Below, in pieces: positions 34,016-46,101 of a stretch of DNA of 64,000 nt. Within the stretch, counting starts at the first letter, position 1; each line of letters opens with the position of its first letter. The notes under the pieces are model-generated. The model saw nothing but the letters and a program-made list of their open reading frames with translations, had not been told where the DNA came from and did not search any database. Source of the stretch: Vicia villosa (Eukaryota; Streptophyta; Magnoliopsida; Fabales; Fabaceae); assembly GCF_029867415.1 (NCBI RefSeq), contig NW_026705391.1, positions 667,201 through 731,200 of the forward strand, read 5' to 3'. The translations under genes were made by a program, and so were the position numbers.

Positions 34016-34264
34016 TAGAGATTGATTTGTTGATGGTATCTGTCTGACCAGTTGGTCGACCTGAAAGGAAAAGTTAGTTCTATGTGATGTTATGAATGCA
34101 AATGCAATCTTTTCAAGGATCTTTAGGAATTTAGTTAGCAACATCAGAAAGTGATTTGGTCACGTCTTTGTCTGAAGAATTCTGAATTTCGTCTTTGAAC
34201 ATCCTTCTTTGAGAATCGAGCTCACCATATCGAGTGGGTCATCGCCTCTGATTCGGGATACTTC

Positions 34265-34390
34265 TGAATTTGAAAGCACATGGTTAGAGGAAAATAAATC
34301 CTCTGGCCCCTTGATTAGGTACTGTGTCTTTGAATTGGAAGGTATGCGGCTAGAGAAAAATAAATCCTCTTGCCCCTTGATTAAGAAATC
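34265..34390. repeat. Two-unit direct repeat, about 66 bp
   Basis: Both units contain AAATAAATCCTCT followed by GCCCCTTGATTA, with about 85% similarity by eye. Confidence 0.7.
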
Positions 34391-35212
34391 AACCTTTGAT
34401 AAGAGCACCTGAAATTGCGCGCCCTAAATTCCTAAGATCCTTGAAAGGGTTAGTTAATTATGTTATGCTTATGATGTCATGAATGTAATGCGAATGCAAT
34501 TCATTAGGCATAGTGTGAGATAGTAAGGGCAAACACGTCCTTTTAACAAAACCTGCAAAGAACGAAGGTTAGTAGCAAATGCAAACAAGTCACATAAGTC
34601 ACGCAAGTCACACAATTTTTCCTTAAGGTTAGGCTTGCACGTGGTCCAGAGGTATGTACCCTCCCCCTGAAGTTTAGTTGGTTCAAACCTGTCCTATATA
34701 AAGATCGGGTTCTAGGGAGCTCATATCATTGACCTTTCTCGAAGGCGCTTATCTCAGTTCGGCAATCGAATCGCCAACCGAAAAGGTCCTGAAAGTCCAG
34801 TCCATATGAGTGTAGCTTCGAGTATCAACCAACTTCGGTCGGAACCAAAGTCAGCCATCTCGCTACTTTCTAATAGGCCAAAGTCAAGTTCGACTAAGGT
34901 TCTAAGGGCAAATTAGTGCTTAATGACACCATGCGGCAGCCAAGCATTTCCTCAGGTCGGATCCCAAGGAACACCAGGACAAACCAATGTGTCACACTAA
35001 CGATGGCCATCAGATCAACCACATCAGTATACGCTGTGCAGTCTCCTTGATCTCATGCCATATACCTAAGGTACTCAGATCCGGGTTAGGATCTTTCACA
35101 CAGCAAAATACCCAAAACAGCCCTGCAAAATTAAAGCAAACAAAGCAAACAATAGAAAACATTTAAATGAATCCTAAACTTTCAAGGTAACCCCTCTTTT
35201 ATCGAAAATTTC

Positions 35213-35230
35213 TCCCCAGCAGAGTCGCCA
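35213..35230 (-). other. Primer-binding site, tRNA-Arg type (Ogre)
   Basis: TGGCGACTCTGCTGGGGA on the minus strand, four bases from the LTR end (GTATTACA then GAAC). This sequence is known as the tRNA-Arg primer site of Ogre/Tat elements. Confidence 0.85.
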
Positions 35231-35234
35231 GTTC

Positions 35235-38200
35235 TGTAATACGGTGAACTGACTTTTTATCGATCGAAATGTCGCGGTAAGCAAGAGTCGCCACCGACTT
35301 TTATTTTATCCAAACAAATTCGGAAAGGCAAAAAGAAACAGAAAAAAACCTTTTTAAAGAAATCTAAGTTCGGGGGGTAATTTATGCAAAGGGAAGGTGT
35401 AAGGCACCCTTTGCATCCATGGTTTTCCATGGGCTCTTAATTGCTTTGCTTGCTCGTTTGTTTTTTTAAAAAAAGGTAGATGAAAGAAAAAAGTGGACTT
35501 TAGCTCGTAAATGAGCGTAGCCAGTTTTCGAAGAATTGTGAGAAAGAATATTAAAGATGAGCATTGCAAGGCAATTAGGGGCAATTACCTTAAACTCAGA
35601 TGATAAGTCTCTTTTTAGCCTTTCAGAATGAAAGGGTCTATCCTTGCCATAAGAGGGCATGAAGCCTTTCGTTTGGAGGTTGAAGGGTCGTCGAAGCATC
35701 CTTTGCCATGAGACTGTCCCATGCCATAGGAGGGCAGGTAGTCTAAGGCAAGAATCAGAATAAGCCATTTTCGTTAGGCAACCAGAAGATACCTCAGCCT
35801 TTTTCCGTAGGCAACTTCCGAGGGTCGAGGTCATTTGTGTATCGAAGGCAGCATCATTTAGGGTCGTGACCTTTTTATCGAGGCAACATGGCTGAGGTAT
35901 CCTCGTATTCGAGGGACATGGCTTATTCTGCAAAAAACACAAAGGCAACAGGCAACAGGCAACAAGGCAACAGGCAACAAGGCAACAAGGCAACAGGCAA
36001 CAAGGCAACAAGGCAACAGAGAGGTTACCCCAAAAGAGTGTGTGTGTGCCACAATCACGTGGTTCAGTTCAGTTATTTATCTTGTAATTAGTGACTCTAA
36101 TCCAGTTTAAATTTGCACTCCCTAAATTACTAACCACGCAGTATATAAACAATTATGGGAAGGGGGAAAATGAAATCAGCGGAGGAGAGGGGAATTGTAA
36201 CCAGCGGATCCCTTAATAGGGTTTGACATAAGTAATAATTAAAAAAACAGAAGAATAAAAGGTTAGAGTTTAGAGTTACCAAAAAAACGTAACTTTGGCA
36301 TTCGACAAACCCTGAAAAGGTGGGAAAAATGGCAAACAAAAGAGGGTGAGTGCATTATCGGTTCAGAGGCGAACTTTGTCAACCCAAAAATAAATGAAGA
36401 AATTAAAGGTAAATAAATAAAATAATGAAAGAAAAACACTTAGCTTCGCATTTGATCTGATATGGTTGGAGGTCGGAGGAAGCCTCGGGGTAACCTAAAT
36501 TAAAATTGCAAATTATAAATGTCCATGAAATGCGAGAGTCTCAATATCGAGCGGTACCTTGTAAAAAAATAAGGAAATATTAGTGGGATATGATAAAAGA
36601 ATATTAACCAATAATCACAAAAATTATAAAAGAGATTTTTAATATGAGAAATAAAATCTAATTAATTTAATCCTAATGCATATATTTTTTGTATTTTTCA
36701 TATATGATTTTTTTGTGTTTTTGTTATAAATGAAAATAAATGAATATTAAAATAGGAATAAAAATAGAAACACTTAAGATAAAATAAAACATGTATAATA
36801 ATTAGAAGTTTTTTATTTACTTACAAGATTAATAGAAAAGAAAACTAACAGGAACATGCTCGGATATAATACTGGTACCATTTTCCTTTCGCTAAGTACG
36901 TCACACGCGTGAATTTTTAATGAATTCACAGCAACACACACCATGATACTATAATGTAAACCATATATCACTAAACAAATTACTAAAATTGAGAATTTTA
37001 TTGTTAAATAAAAAATAGAATTTACTTTAAAAAGAAAGGGGTTACTAGTAAATTTCCGTCAAAAGCAAAACCGAAGAGTCAATAGGAGCTGGGTTTCTTT
37101 CCTTCACACACATCTTCCTCAATCTCAATTGAACAAGGCTCTGCTTTCCTTAAGTTAAAATTCTGCAAAACAAACACAAACCAACAACATTATGAAATCA
37201 AGAAGAGAAGACTCACAATGACAAAGAGGATCTCCATGCGGTGGTTCCAAACAAGCTTGTGATATCGGCGTTAACGGGTTAACCGGACATGGTGGTAGTC
37301 ATCAGAGAGAAGCGGGTTCAATGGTGATTGGTCGTGCTCGCCGTCGAATCGGAGAAAGTGGCTCGCCGTTGGGAGGCGCGATTGTTTCGTCGGGCTAGGG
37401 GAGCTCGTGAATCGGAAGACTTCGCCGAGGAGAGGCGTGTTGGGTGCCTCCGGAGGTTGCCATGGCGGACTCGGTTGATGCATTTGTGGTGGTTTAGAGG
37501 TGACATCAATGGCCGGCGGCATGGATTCGTGTCGGAGCTTTGTTCTCCGCCGATGATGGTGGTGTACGGATCTGGCGAAGGACGTTTTCGGCATGGCGGT
37601 GAGAGTATTCCCGCGGCTACATCTTCTTCTATCCTTGTGCTCTATTCTTTATTCTCAATTCTCATGCATCTTCCTATCAGTTTTACATTACAATAAAAAA
37701 AGTTCTAAAAGTATGTATGCACGTGTGTGGCATTTTTTTGTGTGTGTTTGGTTTGAAAGATGGAGAAGACGATAGTGTTAAGGTTAGGATTGTTGGTCGA
37801 TTTGTTAGCCAGGTCAAAAACTACTGGAAAAATTTGTACGGCAAAGAGATATATACATGAATAAGGGTTGTAAAAGGTTCGTCCCCAATAGGTTAGAAAT
37901 TTTTGGTTTATATAGGAAAAATATTAGGTTAGAATGATTAAGAGAGAACAAAATCAACAATCAATTAAAATAATAAAAATCCAAAATCAAATATTGTTTG
38001 ATTTAAATTTATAATTATTTTAACCAATTATATAAATTCTCTCCTCAAAATAGAGATTACCATCTAAAAAAGAAAAGGAGAACAAAATCTTTCAAAATTT
38101 TTATTTTATGATTTTTTGGATATTTTTGTGAATAAAATGTGAATAAAGTAAAAAAATATTTTTTAATAAATAATAAAAACGAAAATACTATTTAAATATA

Positions 38201-38420
38201 AAAAGAAAACAATTTTTGTGAATTTTTGAACAAATGTGAATAAAGTTAGAAGTAAAATTAAAAACTTATAAAAGGGAAAAAATGTTAGTAGTGGGATTCG
38301 AACTCGGGACCTCTCGCTCTTGTACCTTTTGCCCGCAAATTCTTACCAACTGTGCTATGTCACTTAATCGAAATAAAATGACATTTTAAATTATATGAGG
38401 GCAAATTTTGGGGTATGACA
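35235..38420 (-). repeat. 5' LTR of the Ogre-derived LARD
   Basis: 3186 bp, the partner of 26960-30138; the 7-bp size difference is explained by the AATTCTC insertion. It contains the AGGCAACA minisatellite (35941-36020) and a second tRNA-like block (38283-38372). Confidence 0.92.
38283..38372 (-). other. tRNA-like Pol III block, second LTR copy
   Basis: Identical to the block at 30001-30090, with the same A-box, B-box and T6 run. In the 5' LTR it lies upstream of where the Pol II transcript would begin. Confidence 0.6.
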
Positions 38421-39721
38421 AAAATCTTTCAACTTTGGATACCTTTGACACTGACATGATAAACATATTTGCCTCTGAAAACTTTCTATCAAGTCCTCCT
38501 ACTGATCAAACTCACCAGCCCCACACACCAATATCTCCACATACTCCTACTTCCAATCCAAACCTTGATGCTCAGTTATCCTTTCTCATATCTATGCTTG
38601 AAGCTGAACTATTCACTCCACATCCTTCTAATCAGCTCACCTCAATTATCCCACACCTACACTTCACCTTCAATATCAACAAATCCTGTCAACATCACCT
38701 TCCCATTGAACTCTCCAAAATCTTATAAAGAACCTTCTCCTTCAAGGATTCGCCTCACTTTTATTAATCAAATTGATCCTGATGACCTTACTTCTCAGAT
38801 AGAAGCTTTCTTCAACAATTCCAATCAACTGCCTGAACAAATTGGTGTTACTGAAACATATGGTGTGACTTCTGTTCCACACTCTGATCCATATGCTTTC
38901 CAAGTAAACTCTCATATTTTTTCCTCTCCAAGGGAAGAAGAATAAAACTCTTTCAATGTTCAAACCCTTCTTGCCCCAAAGTATGACTCATCACCCCCAC
39001 GAAACACCACTCATAACTCTAACACCCTACTTTGGGATCCCATTGTCTCTCTCACATTCCTTCTTCAACAACTTTCACAGTATTGGAAATCGTCCTTCTG
39101 CTTATCTTAGAGCTACAACCTCGTCTGATCCGGTTAACCCTCATAAGGATATTACTCTTAGGTCAATTGCTGCTTTACAAAATCAAGGCATGTAGACTAA
39201 CAAATTCTGGGCCAATTACATCCCTGTTCATGCTTGCTCTTTAATTCCAGGACTGCCAGTTCCAGATATTTCTCAAATACAATTTCCTATTCTTCCACTA
39301 TCTTCTGAGGCAACATCTGATGATGAAACTACTTCTCTTTAGTCTCGTGGAGCTCTCTTCTTTTGGCCTCCCTTCCTTTTTGCATGTTTAACAAAAGGGG
39401 AAGAACAAGCTTGGTCCAAAGCTTTGTTTTGTTTATTTTACTTTGTATTATATCTAGAAGTCGTTAACTATGATCTTTTTGTTTGTGCACCAAAATATTG
39501 ATGTTAATTAATGTATTGATCCTCAAACATTTAAAAAAACCAATTACTGCTATCTAATTAATATGTTTTTCAAATGCTTTGAAATTTATTTACTATATAT
39601 GTACTAACATTGAGGGGGAGCATTCACCCTATCAAAGTATGCATCTTTTCAGAGGGAGTTTCAAAGTCTTGCTTCAAGGAACTAAAATAAAAAGTTTGTC
39701 ATCATTCAAAAAGGGAGAGAA

Positions 39722-40797
39722 TGTTGAAACATATTCTGTTAATGTTTTGAATATTACAAACTATTTTATCAAAGAAACTCCAAGGTTATTTCATCATCTA
39801 ATCAATCTAAACATTTCATTTAACATTGTGTTTCAAGACTTAACTATCAAAGAACAAAGCTTTCAATACATAAGTAATCCTCAAAATCTATAGTAATTCT
39901 CAGCATCAGACTTATAAGATACAAGAATTACTATCTCAGAGTTAATCTCTCAGAGTTACAGTCCCAGAGTTTCTATCCTAGAGTTACTCGTCTTGAATTA
40001 CTTTCTCAGAATTAGTCTTTGAAGAATGAGTCAAAGGTCAGAATTACCAGTGTCAGCATTACTCAGAACCAAGACCAAGTCTTGCTAGCATAAGACCAAG
40101 TCAAGTCAAGAATAAGACAAAGGTCCTAACATTACTCAAGTAATTCTCGACACCTCTCATACAAATATTTCAAGGACTTACACTCAAGCTTGGCTCTATA
40201 AATAGATGACACATCCTATGTTCTTCTTTAATGAAAAATCTTGCAAGCATACAAAGAAAGCCTAAAGTTCTAAAAGCAAAGTTATCATTCACTCTAAATA
40301 TTACCTTCTATATTCACTACCATACAATGAACCCATAAATATTAGAGTTATCATATTCAACCTCAATTTATATACTCAGTGCCATATAGAGAGTATTTAG
40401 AAACTTATTGTAAACATCCTAAGATCATAAAGTATATCAAAGATATACAAAACCAATTATTCTGTAAGCTGTCTGTAAGCTACATCATTCAGAAGTGTAA
40501 GCCTGGTGAGGCTAAGAATACATAGAAGAAAGAAGTTATTGTAAGAAGATTCAATAAAGGATAATCTCATAGAATGTGAGGACTGAACTAACTAATTGGT
40601 GAACCAGGATAAGTTTTCTTGTGTTCTTCTTTCATAATCTTTTACTTATTTTATTCATTACTATATTTGATCACACACATTAACACTCATTACTTAACAT
40701 AAACTTTTAAGTTATTACTTATCATCCTTACTTCTTTAGAGCTAAATTTTAAATACTTAAACAAATTTAAAAAGGAAACAATCCAACCCCCTTTGTT
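39722..40797 (+). mobile_element. LTR-like sequence, SIRE-style
   Basis: A purine tract AAAGGGAGAGAA is followed by TGTTGAAACATATTC, the typical junction before a SIRE/Maximus 3' LTR. It includes a short run of the CCCAGAGTTAC repeat (39935-40020) and ends in a CAATCCAACCCCCTTTGTTG stretch typical of such LTR ends. The part 39775-40045 recurs at 62600-62955. I did not find a confident 5' LTR partner. Confidence 0.45.
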
Positions 40798-41430
40798 GTG
40801 TCTTACCTTTTTCCATCAAAAGTTTCTAGTTTACACACATTGCAGAAATTTTTTATACATTGCAAATATGAGAGTAACAATCCTAAACTAAAGAAATTGG
40901 AGACAACTTCTCTTAAAGAGGCAAGGTTAAAAATTGTCAAAGGGGCAGCACAAAATACTAAAGTAAATTATGGTGATGATGAATTTCGTAAATATGAAGG
41001 AGATGCACAAGTGCATTTATGGAATGAGAGTATCACAATCAATTGCAAAAATTAAATTCATGATAATGGTATTTATACTCAATTTGATTCTTGTACTAAA
41101 GTGAGTGAAGATTCTTTTACGATTGTAGTTGCTTTGAAATCCGAGGAGCAATGTTTTTTAAGTGAAAATTCAAAGCTACTAACTCCTGGTATACCTATAT
41201 GCAAAGGTGAAAATTGACAAGGATGAAAAGGTGGAACATTTGCAAATCAATGATGTAAAATATGGAAATCTTGATATGGATGTTTCTCATGTTTTACTTG
41301 GTAGACCTTGACAATTTGATAATGATATCACTTATCGTGGATGGAATAACGTGATCATGTTTACATGGGGCACACATAAAATTGCTATGACTTCTGCTTT
41401 GCACTTTAATAAGAATCTAGGGGATTTTTT
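40798..41430 (+). pseudogene. Ty3/gypsy-like protease-region remnant
   Basis: A frame at about 41219-41430 reads LDMDVSHVLLGRP, a stop, then QFDNDITYRGWNNVIMFTWG. The VSHVLLGRPWQFD-like block followed by DG..N is typical of the segment after the aspartic protease in plant Ty3/gypsy Pol. The 85-codon frame at 40798-41055 just upstream may be the preceding linker but is not recognised. Stops occur throughout, and there is no RT or integrase. Confidence 0.5.
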
Positions 41431-41495
41431 TTTTAGTTTCTTGGTGATGACACAGAAAGAAAATGATATTGATGAGGATATTAAATAAACTAAAT

Positions 41496-41908
41496 TTTAT
41501 GTCCAGTGATGTATACTCCATTGCTGAGTTTTAGTAGGTTGGGTGAGAATATACAATTCTCTTCTACCAAATTTACATTAAAAATGCTATAAATAAATAT
41601 TAACAAAAAGATATAATCATATTAAAGTTAAAAATTCATACATTTTGAAATATTTTATTTGGTAGGTCATTCAATTTAATTACAAGGGCAGTGTATGCAA
41701 GTCTACTGTAATTACAATCCTTCATTTAGGTCTCTCGACTACATAATAAATCTTGAAGTTGCAGTAAATGGAACTAATTCAAATTATCTTTGTCGAGTTT
41801 TTTGTCACTTTTCATAATTATGCCATTCTTCTAAATTTTTCGTGCTTAAGTGACACTCTTTTGGATTCTACCATCCGAATTAAATTTAGATTTTATAATT
41901 TGAACAAA
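41496..41908 (+). other. DENN downstream flank, fourth copy
   Basis: Starts with CCATTGCTGAGTTTTAGTAGG, also at 58858 in segment B, and continues collinearly to the sequence just before the ATT microsatellite. There the copia element 41909-46101 breaks it. It seems to resume at 46102 with TTTTGATTTTATTTTTAATG, matching 25750 and 59748. No DENN exons are seen in this copy. Confidence 0.7.
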
Positions 41909-43534
41909 TCCAAGCTTGAGGTTGGTAAATATCCACCAAGCCAAGCTTGCCCAAACAATCACTAAATGGACGTAGACCAAGAGCTTTCGTAAACACATCA
42001 GCAGCTTGATCATGAGAACGAACTGGAAGCAGACGCATCACACGAGTCTGAAGCTTCCCTCGAAGTAAATGACAATCAATATCGATATGTTTTGTCCTTC
42101 CATGAAACACCGGATTGGAGGAAATTTGTATGCCACTTTGATTATCACAGTACAAGACGGGAAGACGAGATGGATGTTGGTGAAGATCATGCAACAGGAA
42201 ACACATCCACTGAAGTTCACGAGTCGCAGATGCTAAGGCTCGATATTCAGATTCTGTGGAGGAGCAGCTAACAGTAGGCTATTTCTTGGATTTCCAAGAC
42301 ACTAATGAGTCTCCAATGAAAAAACAATATCCTGAAATTGATCGTTTGGTTTCAATGCAGCCACCCCAATCAACATCACTGAATCCCAGGATTTGTAAGG
42401 CAGATGAAAAGGATAGAAGAATACCACGTGTAGGAGACCGTTTAAGGTATCTTAGGACACGCAAGGAAGCTCGATAATGTGCTTCAGTGGGAGCACTCAT
42501 GAATTGACTGAGTTGTTGCGTGGCAAATGCAATGTTAGGGCGAGTTGTGGTGAGATATATCAATCTTCCAACAAGTTTCCGATACGCAGTGACATCAACG
42601 AATAAATTGCCATTGTCTTGATGAAGATGAATGGGTGCATCAAAGGGAGTGGGGGCTGGCTTACATCCAGTGAGACCAACATCTTGAAGGAGATGTAGAC
42701 AATACTTCCGTTGACAGAGTGTAATTCCTTTAGAAGATCTAGCAACCTTGAGCCCTAGATTTTTTTTTTCAATTTTCCCATATCCTTGATGCGAAAAGCA
42801 CGATGCAAAGCTTGTTTCAAGGCTTCAAAGACACTTAGAGAAGTGCCAGCTGAGATGATGTCATCAACATACACCAATAAAGCTGTGAAAGAGGTAGAAT
42901 TGGACTTGATGAGGAGTGTGTGATCAGCAGCAGCAACATGTTTGAAACCTTGTGCCATAAGGAATGTAGTGAGCTTCTCAAACCATTGTCTACTAGCCCG
43001 CTTTAATCCATATAGAGACTTAGTGAGTTTGCATACTTGGCCAGTTTTAGAAGCAATTACACCTTGAGGAACTTGCATATACACTAATTCATTTAAATAA
43101 CCATGTAAGAATGCATTATTTACATCTAATTGATGTAAATGCCAACCATGAATAGCAGCCAGAGCAAGGAGAACTCGTACTGTATTTAGCTTGGCAATTG
43201 GAGAGAAAGTTTCAAGATAATCCAAACCTTCAGTTTGGTTGAAACCCTGAGCAACCAGACAAGCTTTAAACCTCTCGATAGTGCCATCAATATGTCTTTT
43301 AACCTTGTAGACCCATTTACTTCATATGGTAGATGCATCAGGAGGAAGTTCAACAAATTCCCAGGTTTGATTATTGTTAAGAGCCTCTATTTCAGTGTGC
43401 ATCGCTTGAACCCATCTGGGATCTTTAGAAGTAGCCATGTAGTTTCTTGGTTCACTTTCAGATGAGAGTGACAAAATGTATGCTTGTTGATCAGGTGAAA
43501 GCTTGGAAAAGGACATAAAATAGGATATTAACAA
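41909..43534 (-). pseudogene. Copia RT and RNase H, frameshifted
   Basis: Reading down: DPRWVQAMHTEIEALNNNQT, then [48 protein letters not shown] and [12 protein letters not shown] (YVDD intact). A run of about ten A residues near 42760-42770 shifts the frame at KLKKKI. It resumes with TTRPNIAFATQQLSQFM, then DVDWGGCIETKRSISGY, another stop at 42279, then CDNQSGIQISSNPVFHGRTK and DVFTKALG, ending near IYQPQAW. Several stops and one frameshift. Confidence 0.88.
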
Positions 43535-45047
43535 GACACAATCTTAGAATCACTAATGTTATCTTTTAGATGGACAGGTGTTTGTGATACTCTACTGGAT
43601 TTTCTAGTTGGCTCGAGAGGAGGAGAATTTGTGTCATTGGTGATGGATGAAGGAGGAATATCAGGAAAGGAATTAGATGTAGACACATGATTTGGTACAG
43701 ATTCAACATCTGAAGAAACAAGATCAGAGATAGATTCATCATCTGATTCATGTGAGACTTTAGTGTGAGGAAACAATGAAGGTGTATGACCAGACTCTTT
43801 TTCAACATTGTTGGTTTTGGATTGGTCTATATAGATTTATGTGTGTATGTTTGTGTCAGATGATTCAGAAAAGGGAAAGGTCATATCAAAAAATGTAACA
43901 TTTCTGGATACAAATATGTCATGAGTGGTAATGTCTAAAAGTATGAAGCCTTTCATACCTGCCTTGTATCCTAAGAATGAACACTTTCTAGCTCTTGAAT
44001 CAAACTTGTGCATATTATTAGGGAGTGTAGAAGCATAGCTTAAGAAACCAAAAACTTTCAAGGAACTTAAATCAGGTATGGTGCCATACATGACTTTAAA
44101 TGATGATTTGCTGCTTAGTAACTTAGTGAGAATTCTATTCATTAGATACACTGCATGAGTCACAACATATGACCAGAACTGCTTTGGCAAGTTTGATTGA
44201 AACACGAGGGCATAACTGATGTTGAGTATGTGTTGATGGATCCTTTCAAATCTGCCATTTTGTTGAGGTGTGTACACACAACTTCTTTGATGTATAATGT
44301 CCTCTGAAGCATAAAACTTGGGCATTAACAATTCAGTCCCATTGTCACTTCGAATGACTTTGATCTTTTTGCTGAATTGAGTTTCAACCATGTTGACAAA
44401 CTCTATTATCTTTTCACTAACTTCTATCTTGGATTTTAACATCAAAACCCAAATATGTCGATTGTGATCATCTAAGATAGTTAGAAAGTACTTAAAACTA
44501 GGGGTGGCAAACGGGCATGCCCGCCCCGCAAAAGCCCGTGAAAAACGGGGCGGGACGGGGCGGGCTTTTTTTAGAGTGCGGGTCTAAAACCTTGCCCCGC
44601 CACGCCAAAAAGTGAGGACGGGGCGGGGAAAGCCCGCGGGCATTCGGCTTTTTAGGCCTAAAAATAGTAAAATTCTATGAAAAAACAAATGCCCGCAAAA
44701 GCCCACAAAAAATAAGGGGGGCGGGACGGGCACATTAAAGAGAGCGGGCCTAAAACCTTGCCCCGCCCCGCGAAAAAGTGCGGGTAAAACGAGCTTCCCC
44801 GCGGGACGGGCCCGTTTTGCCACCCCTACTTAAAACCATGTACTGAAACTGTGTTAAAAGGACCCCATATGTAAATATGTATCAAGTCAAAAAGATTACA
44901 TGCATTATTATTGTTGATAGGAAAAGTTAAATGCTTTTGTGTAGCTTGTTGACACACATCACAAGCTTTATGTATACTATTTAGAATGTAGTTGTACTTA
45001 GTGCTAATACATTGCATCCTATCATGTGATAAATGCCCTAATATCAA
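43528..45047 (-). pseudogene. Copia integrase, split by a MITE
   Basis: The pre-integrase and zinc-binding part (LGHLSHDRMQ, CDVCQQATQKHLTFP, DLIHIYIWGPF) lies at 45047-44828. It is cut by the MITE 44499-44827 and continues at 44498-43837 with IRSDNGTELLMP and the partner motif QQNGRFERIHQHILN, where both catalytic Asp-Asn-Gly and Glu are still visible. A variable acidic linker follows to 43528. Confidence 0.85.
44499..44827. mobile_element. GC-rich MULE-type MITE with 9-bp target duplication
   Basis: 329 bp. The termini read TAGGGGTGGCAAACGGGC and GCCCGTTTTGCCACCCCT, an inverted pair. ACTTAAAAC stands at 44490-44498 and 44828-44836, a perfect 9-bp duplication as made by Mutator-like elements. 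Internal sequence is rich in GCGGG/CCCGC and stands out from its AT-rich surroundings. The 79-codon frame inside is a composition effect. Confidence 0.92.
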
Positions 45048-45652
45048 ATGCTAAAGAATAGTAGGAGCAGTTTCTTCATTCCTTTTACTTGTGAATATGC
45101 TTGATACAAAACCAGCATTGCTAGTGTTATCAGATATGTACAAGTCACGGGACATGTACAATTTGGCATTGACCTATATTGATCAAGCTCCTCCCATAAG
45201 CTTCTCAATTCTATGAAATAATCAGAGATCTTCTTACTTCCTTGCTTTAGATTTGATATCTCTTGATATAATTGTGCAACACGAATCTTGTCTCCTCTCA
45301 TGAACCGATCCCTAAGATCGTTTCACACATCCACAATATTTTCAATGAACCCCACACTTTTAGCTATATAAGGTGTTATTGAATTAATGATCCACGTACG
45401 AACAAGATTGTTGCATCTCTACTATGTAACGTAATTGAGATCATTGCTATCAGGCACTTCAATCTTTCCATCAACAAACTGAAATTTGTTCTTCATTGCC
45501 AACGCTCTCCTCATCTTCATCGACCAAGCATGATAGTTTTCTCCAGATAAAGCTGGCGTGACGCAAACTGTTGCAGGATTTTTAGATGGATGGATATAGT
45601 ATGGATCAAACTGATCCTGCATTTGATTGTTACTATTCTTTCTCCCAACCAT
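45044..45652 (-). pseudogene. Copia gag pieces
   Basis: The frame 45652-45422 opens MVGRKNSNNQMQDQFDPYY and holds LSGENYHAWSMKMRRALAMK, a retrotransposon gag N-terminus. The frame 45301-45044 continues with LYQEISNLKQGSKKISDYF and FIELRSLWEELDQY. The zinc knuckle and protease are missing between this and the integrase part, indicating an internal deletion. Confidence 0.8.
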
Positions 45653-45840
45653 CGTAGCTAATCAAGAGAAGAAAAAACAAGACGATGAATCAATGAATCA
45701 ATAGAAGAAGTATGTATGAACGATTCACAATGATTGATACAAATCGAACGAAAAACCAAACAAATGAATCAACGATCGAAACATAAGCTTCATAATCGAT
45801 TGCAGCGGAAGTAGAACAAGATTAACCTGCTCTGATACCA

Positions 45841-46101
45841 TCTAAGAAGATGTGAAACTCCATTGAAGGAGAAGAAAGAGCACACGAAAGTGAGAGAAAA
45901 AGAGAGAGAGAAAAATATCTTGATTCATTGATTGAAGAAGTTAGTTACAATCTCAAACTATATAACAACCAACTGTAACTAACCTAACTGAACAAAAGAG
46001 TAGCTAATCTAATGCATGGTAAGATAGTAAACTCACTAATTATAAGCTACGTGAGTGAATCGTTTTCATGCAACTTGCTACGTGATTCTTCTACTGTTAA
46101 T
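45841..46101 (-). repeat. 5' LTR of decayed copia element
   Basis: About 261 bp; its inner edge touches the primer site TGGTATCAGAGC (45829-45840, minus strand). It is about 90% similar to 52432-52703 by eye, with an extra TACATGAGAG-type insertion in the latter. Confidence 0.8.

Larger units (their letters stand above)
26960..38420 (-). mobile_element. Young Ogre-derived LARD-like LTR element, 11.46 kb
   Basis: LTRs 26960-30138 and 35235-38420 are nearly identical. The 5-bp target duplication AAAAT is at 26955-26959 and 38421-38425. On the minus strand the PBS TGGCGACTCTGCTGGGGA (35213-35230) matches the tRNA-Arg site of legume Ogre/Tat elements, and GAACAGGGGCAGC (30139-30151) is the polypurine tract; the element therefore runs on the minus strand. 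The internal 5.1 kb has only a decayed gag piece (33395-33650) and several tandem arrays, with no protease, RT, RNase H or integrase. It must rely on an autonomous Ogre for mobility. Structure and size fit a large retrotransposon derivative. Confidence 0.93.
26345..39721 (+). mobile_element. Retroelement-derived block D, split by the LARD
   Basis: The part before the LARD (26345-26959) and the part after (38426-39721) together match 61080-62600. The left piece ends in an LTR-like sequence closing GCGTCA, then a primer site TTGGCATCAGAGTAGG (26522-26537), then ATG at 26568 (MADQ followed by TAA here). Beyond that lies a Pro/Ser/Thr-rich frame (PNCVDLESPQNSQK; later TFDTDMINIFAS, DPDDLTSQIEAFFNNSNQ) with occasional stops. 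No polymerase domain is present. Purine-rich GAGGGGGAGC at 39613 resembles the 3' region of SIRE-type copia elements. The protein is not recognised. Confidence 0.55.
41909..46101 (-). mobile_element. Decayed Ty1/copia element, minus strand
   Basis: The LTR 45841-46101 is followed on the minus strand by the primer site TGGTATCAGAGCAGG, then gag, integrase, RT and RNase H pieces in order. The far end stops inside the 3' untranslated part at 41909 with no LTR, so it is truncated there. A related LTR with the adjoining RNase H end sits at 52432-52917. Frames are broken, protease is missing, and a MITE interrupts integrase. It lies inside the DENN flank copy. Confidence 0.85.

Noticed and set aside
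26345..40797. A complete LTR retrotransposon framed by block D and the 39722-40797 LTR-like sequence
   Set aside because: The left LTR-like end and the right LTR-like sequence are not visibly the same, so I cannot claim a matched LTR pair.
44584..44823. 79-codon minus-strand frame
   Set aside because: Made by the GC-rich MITE; non-coding.
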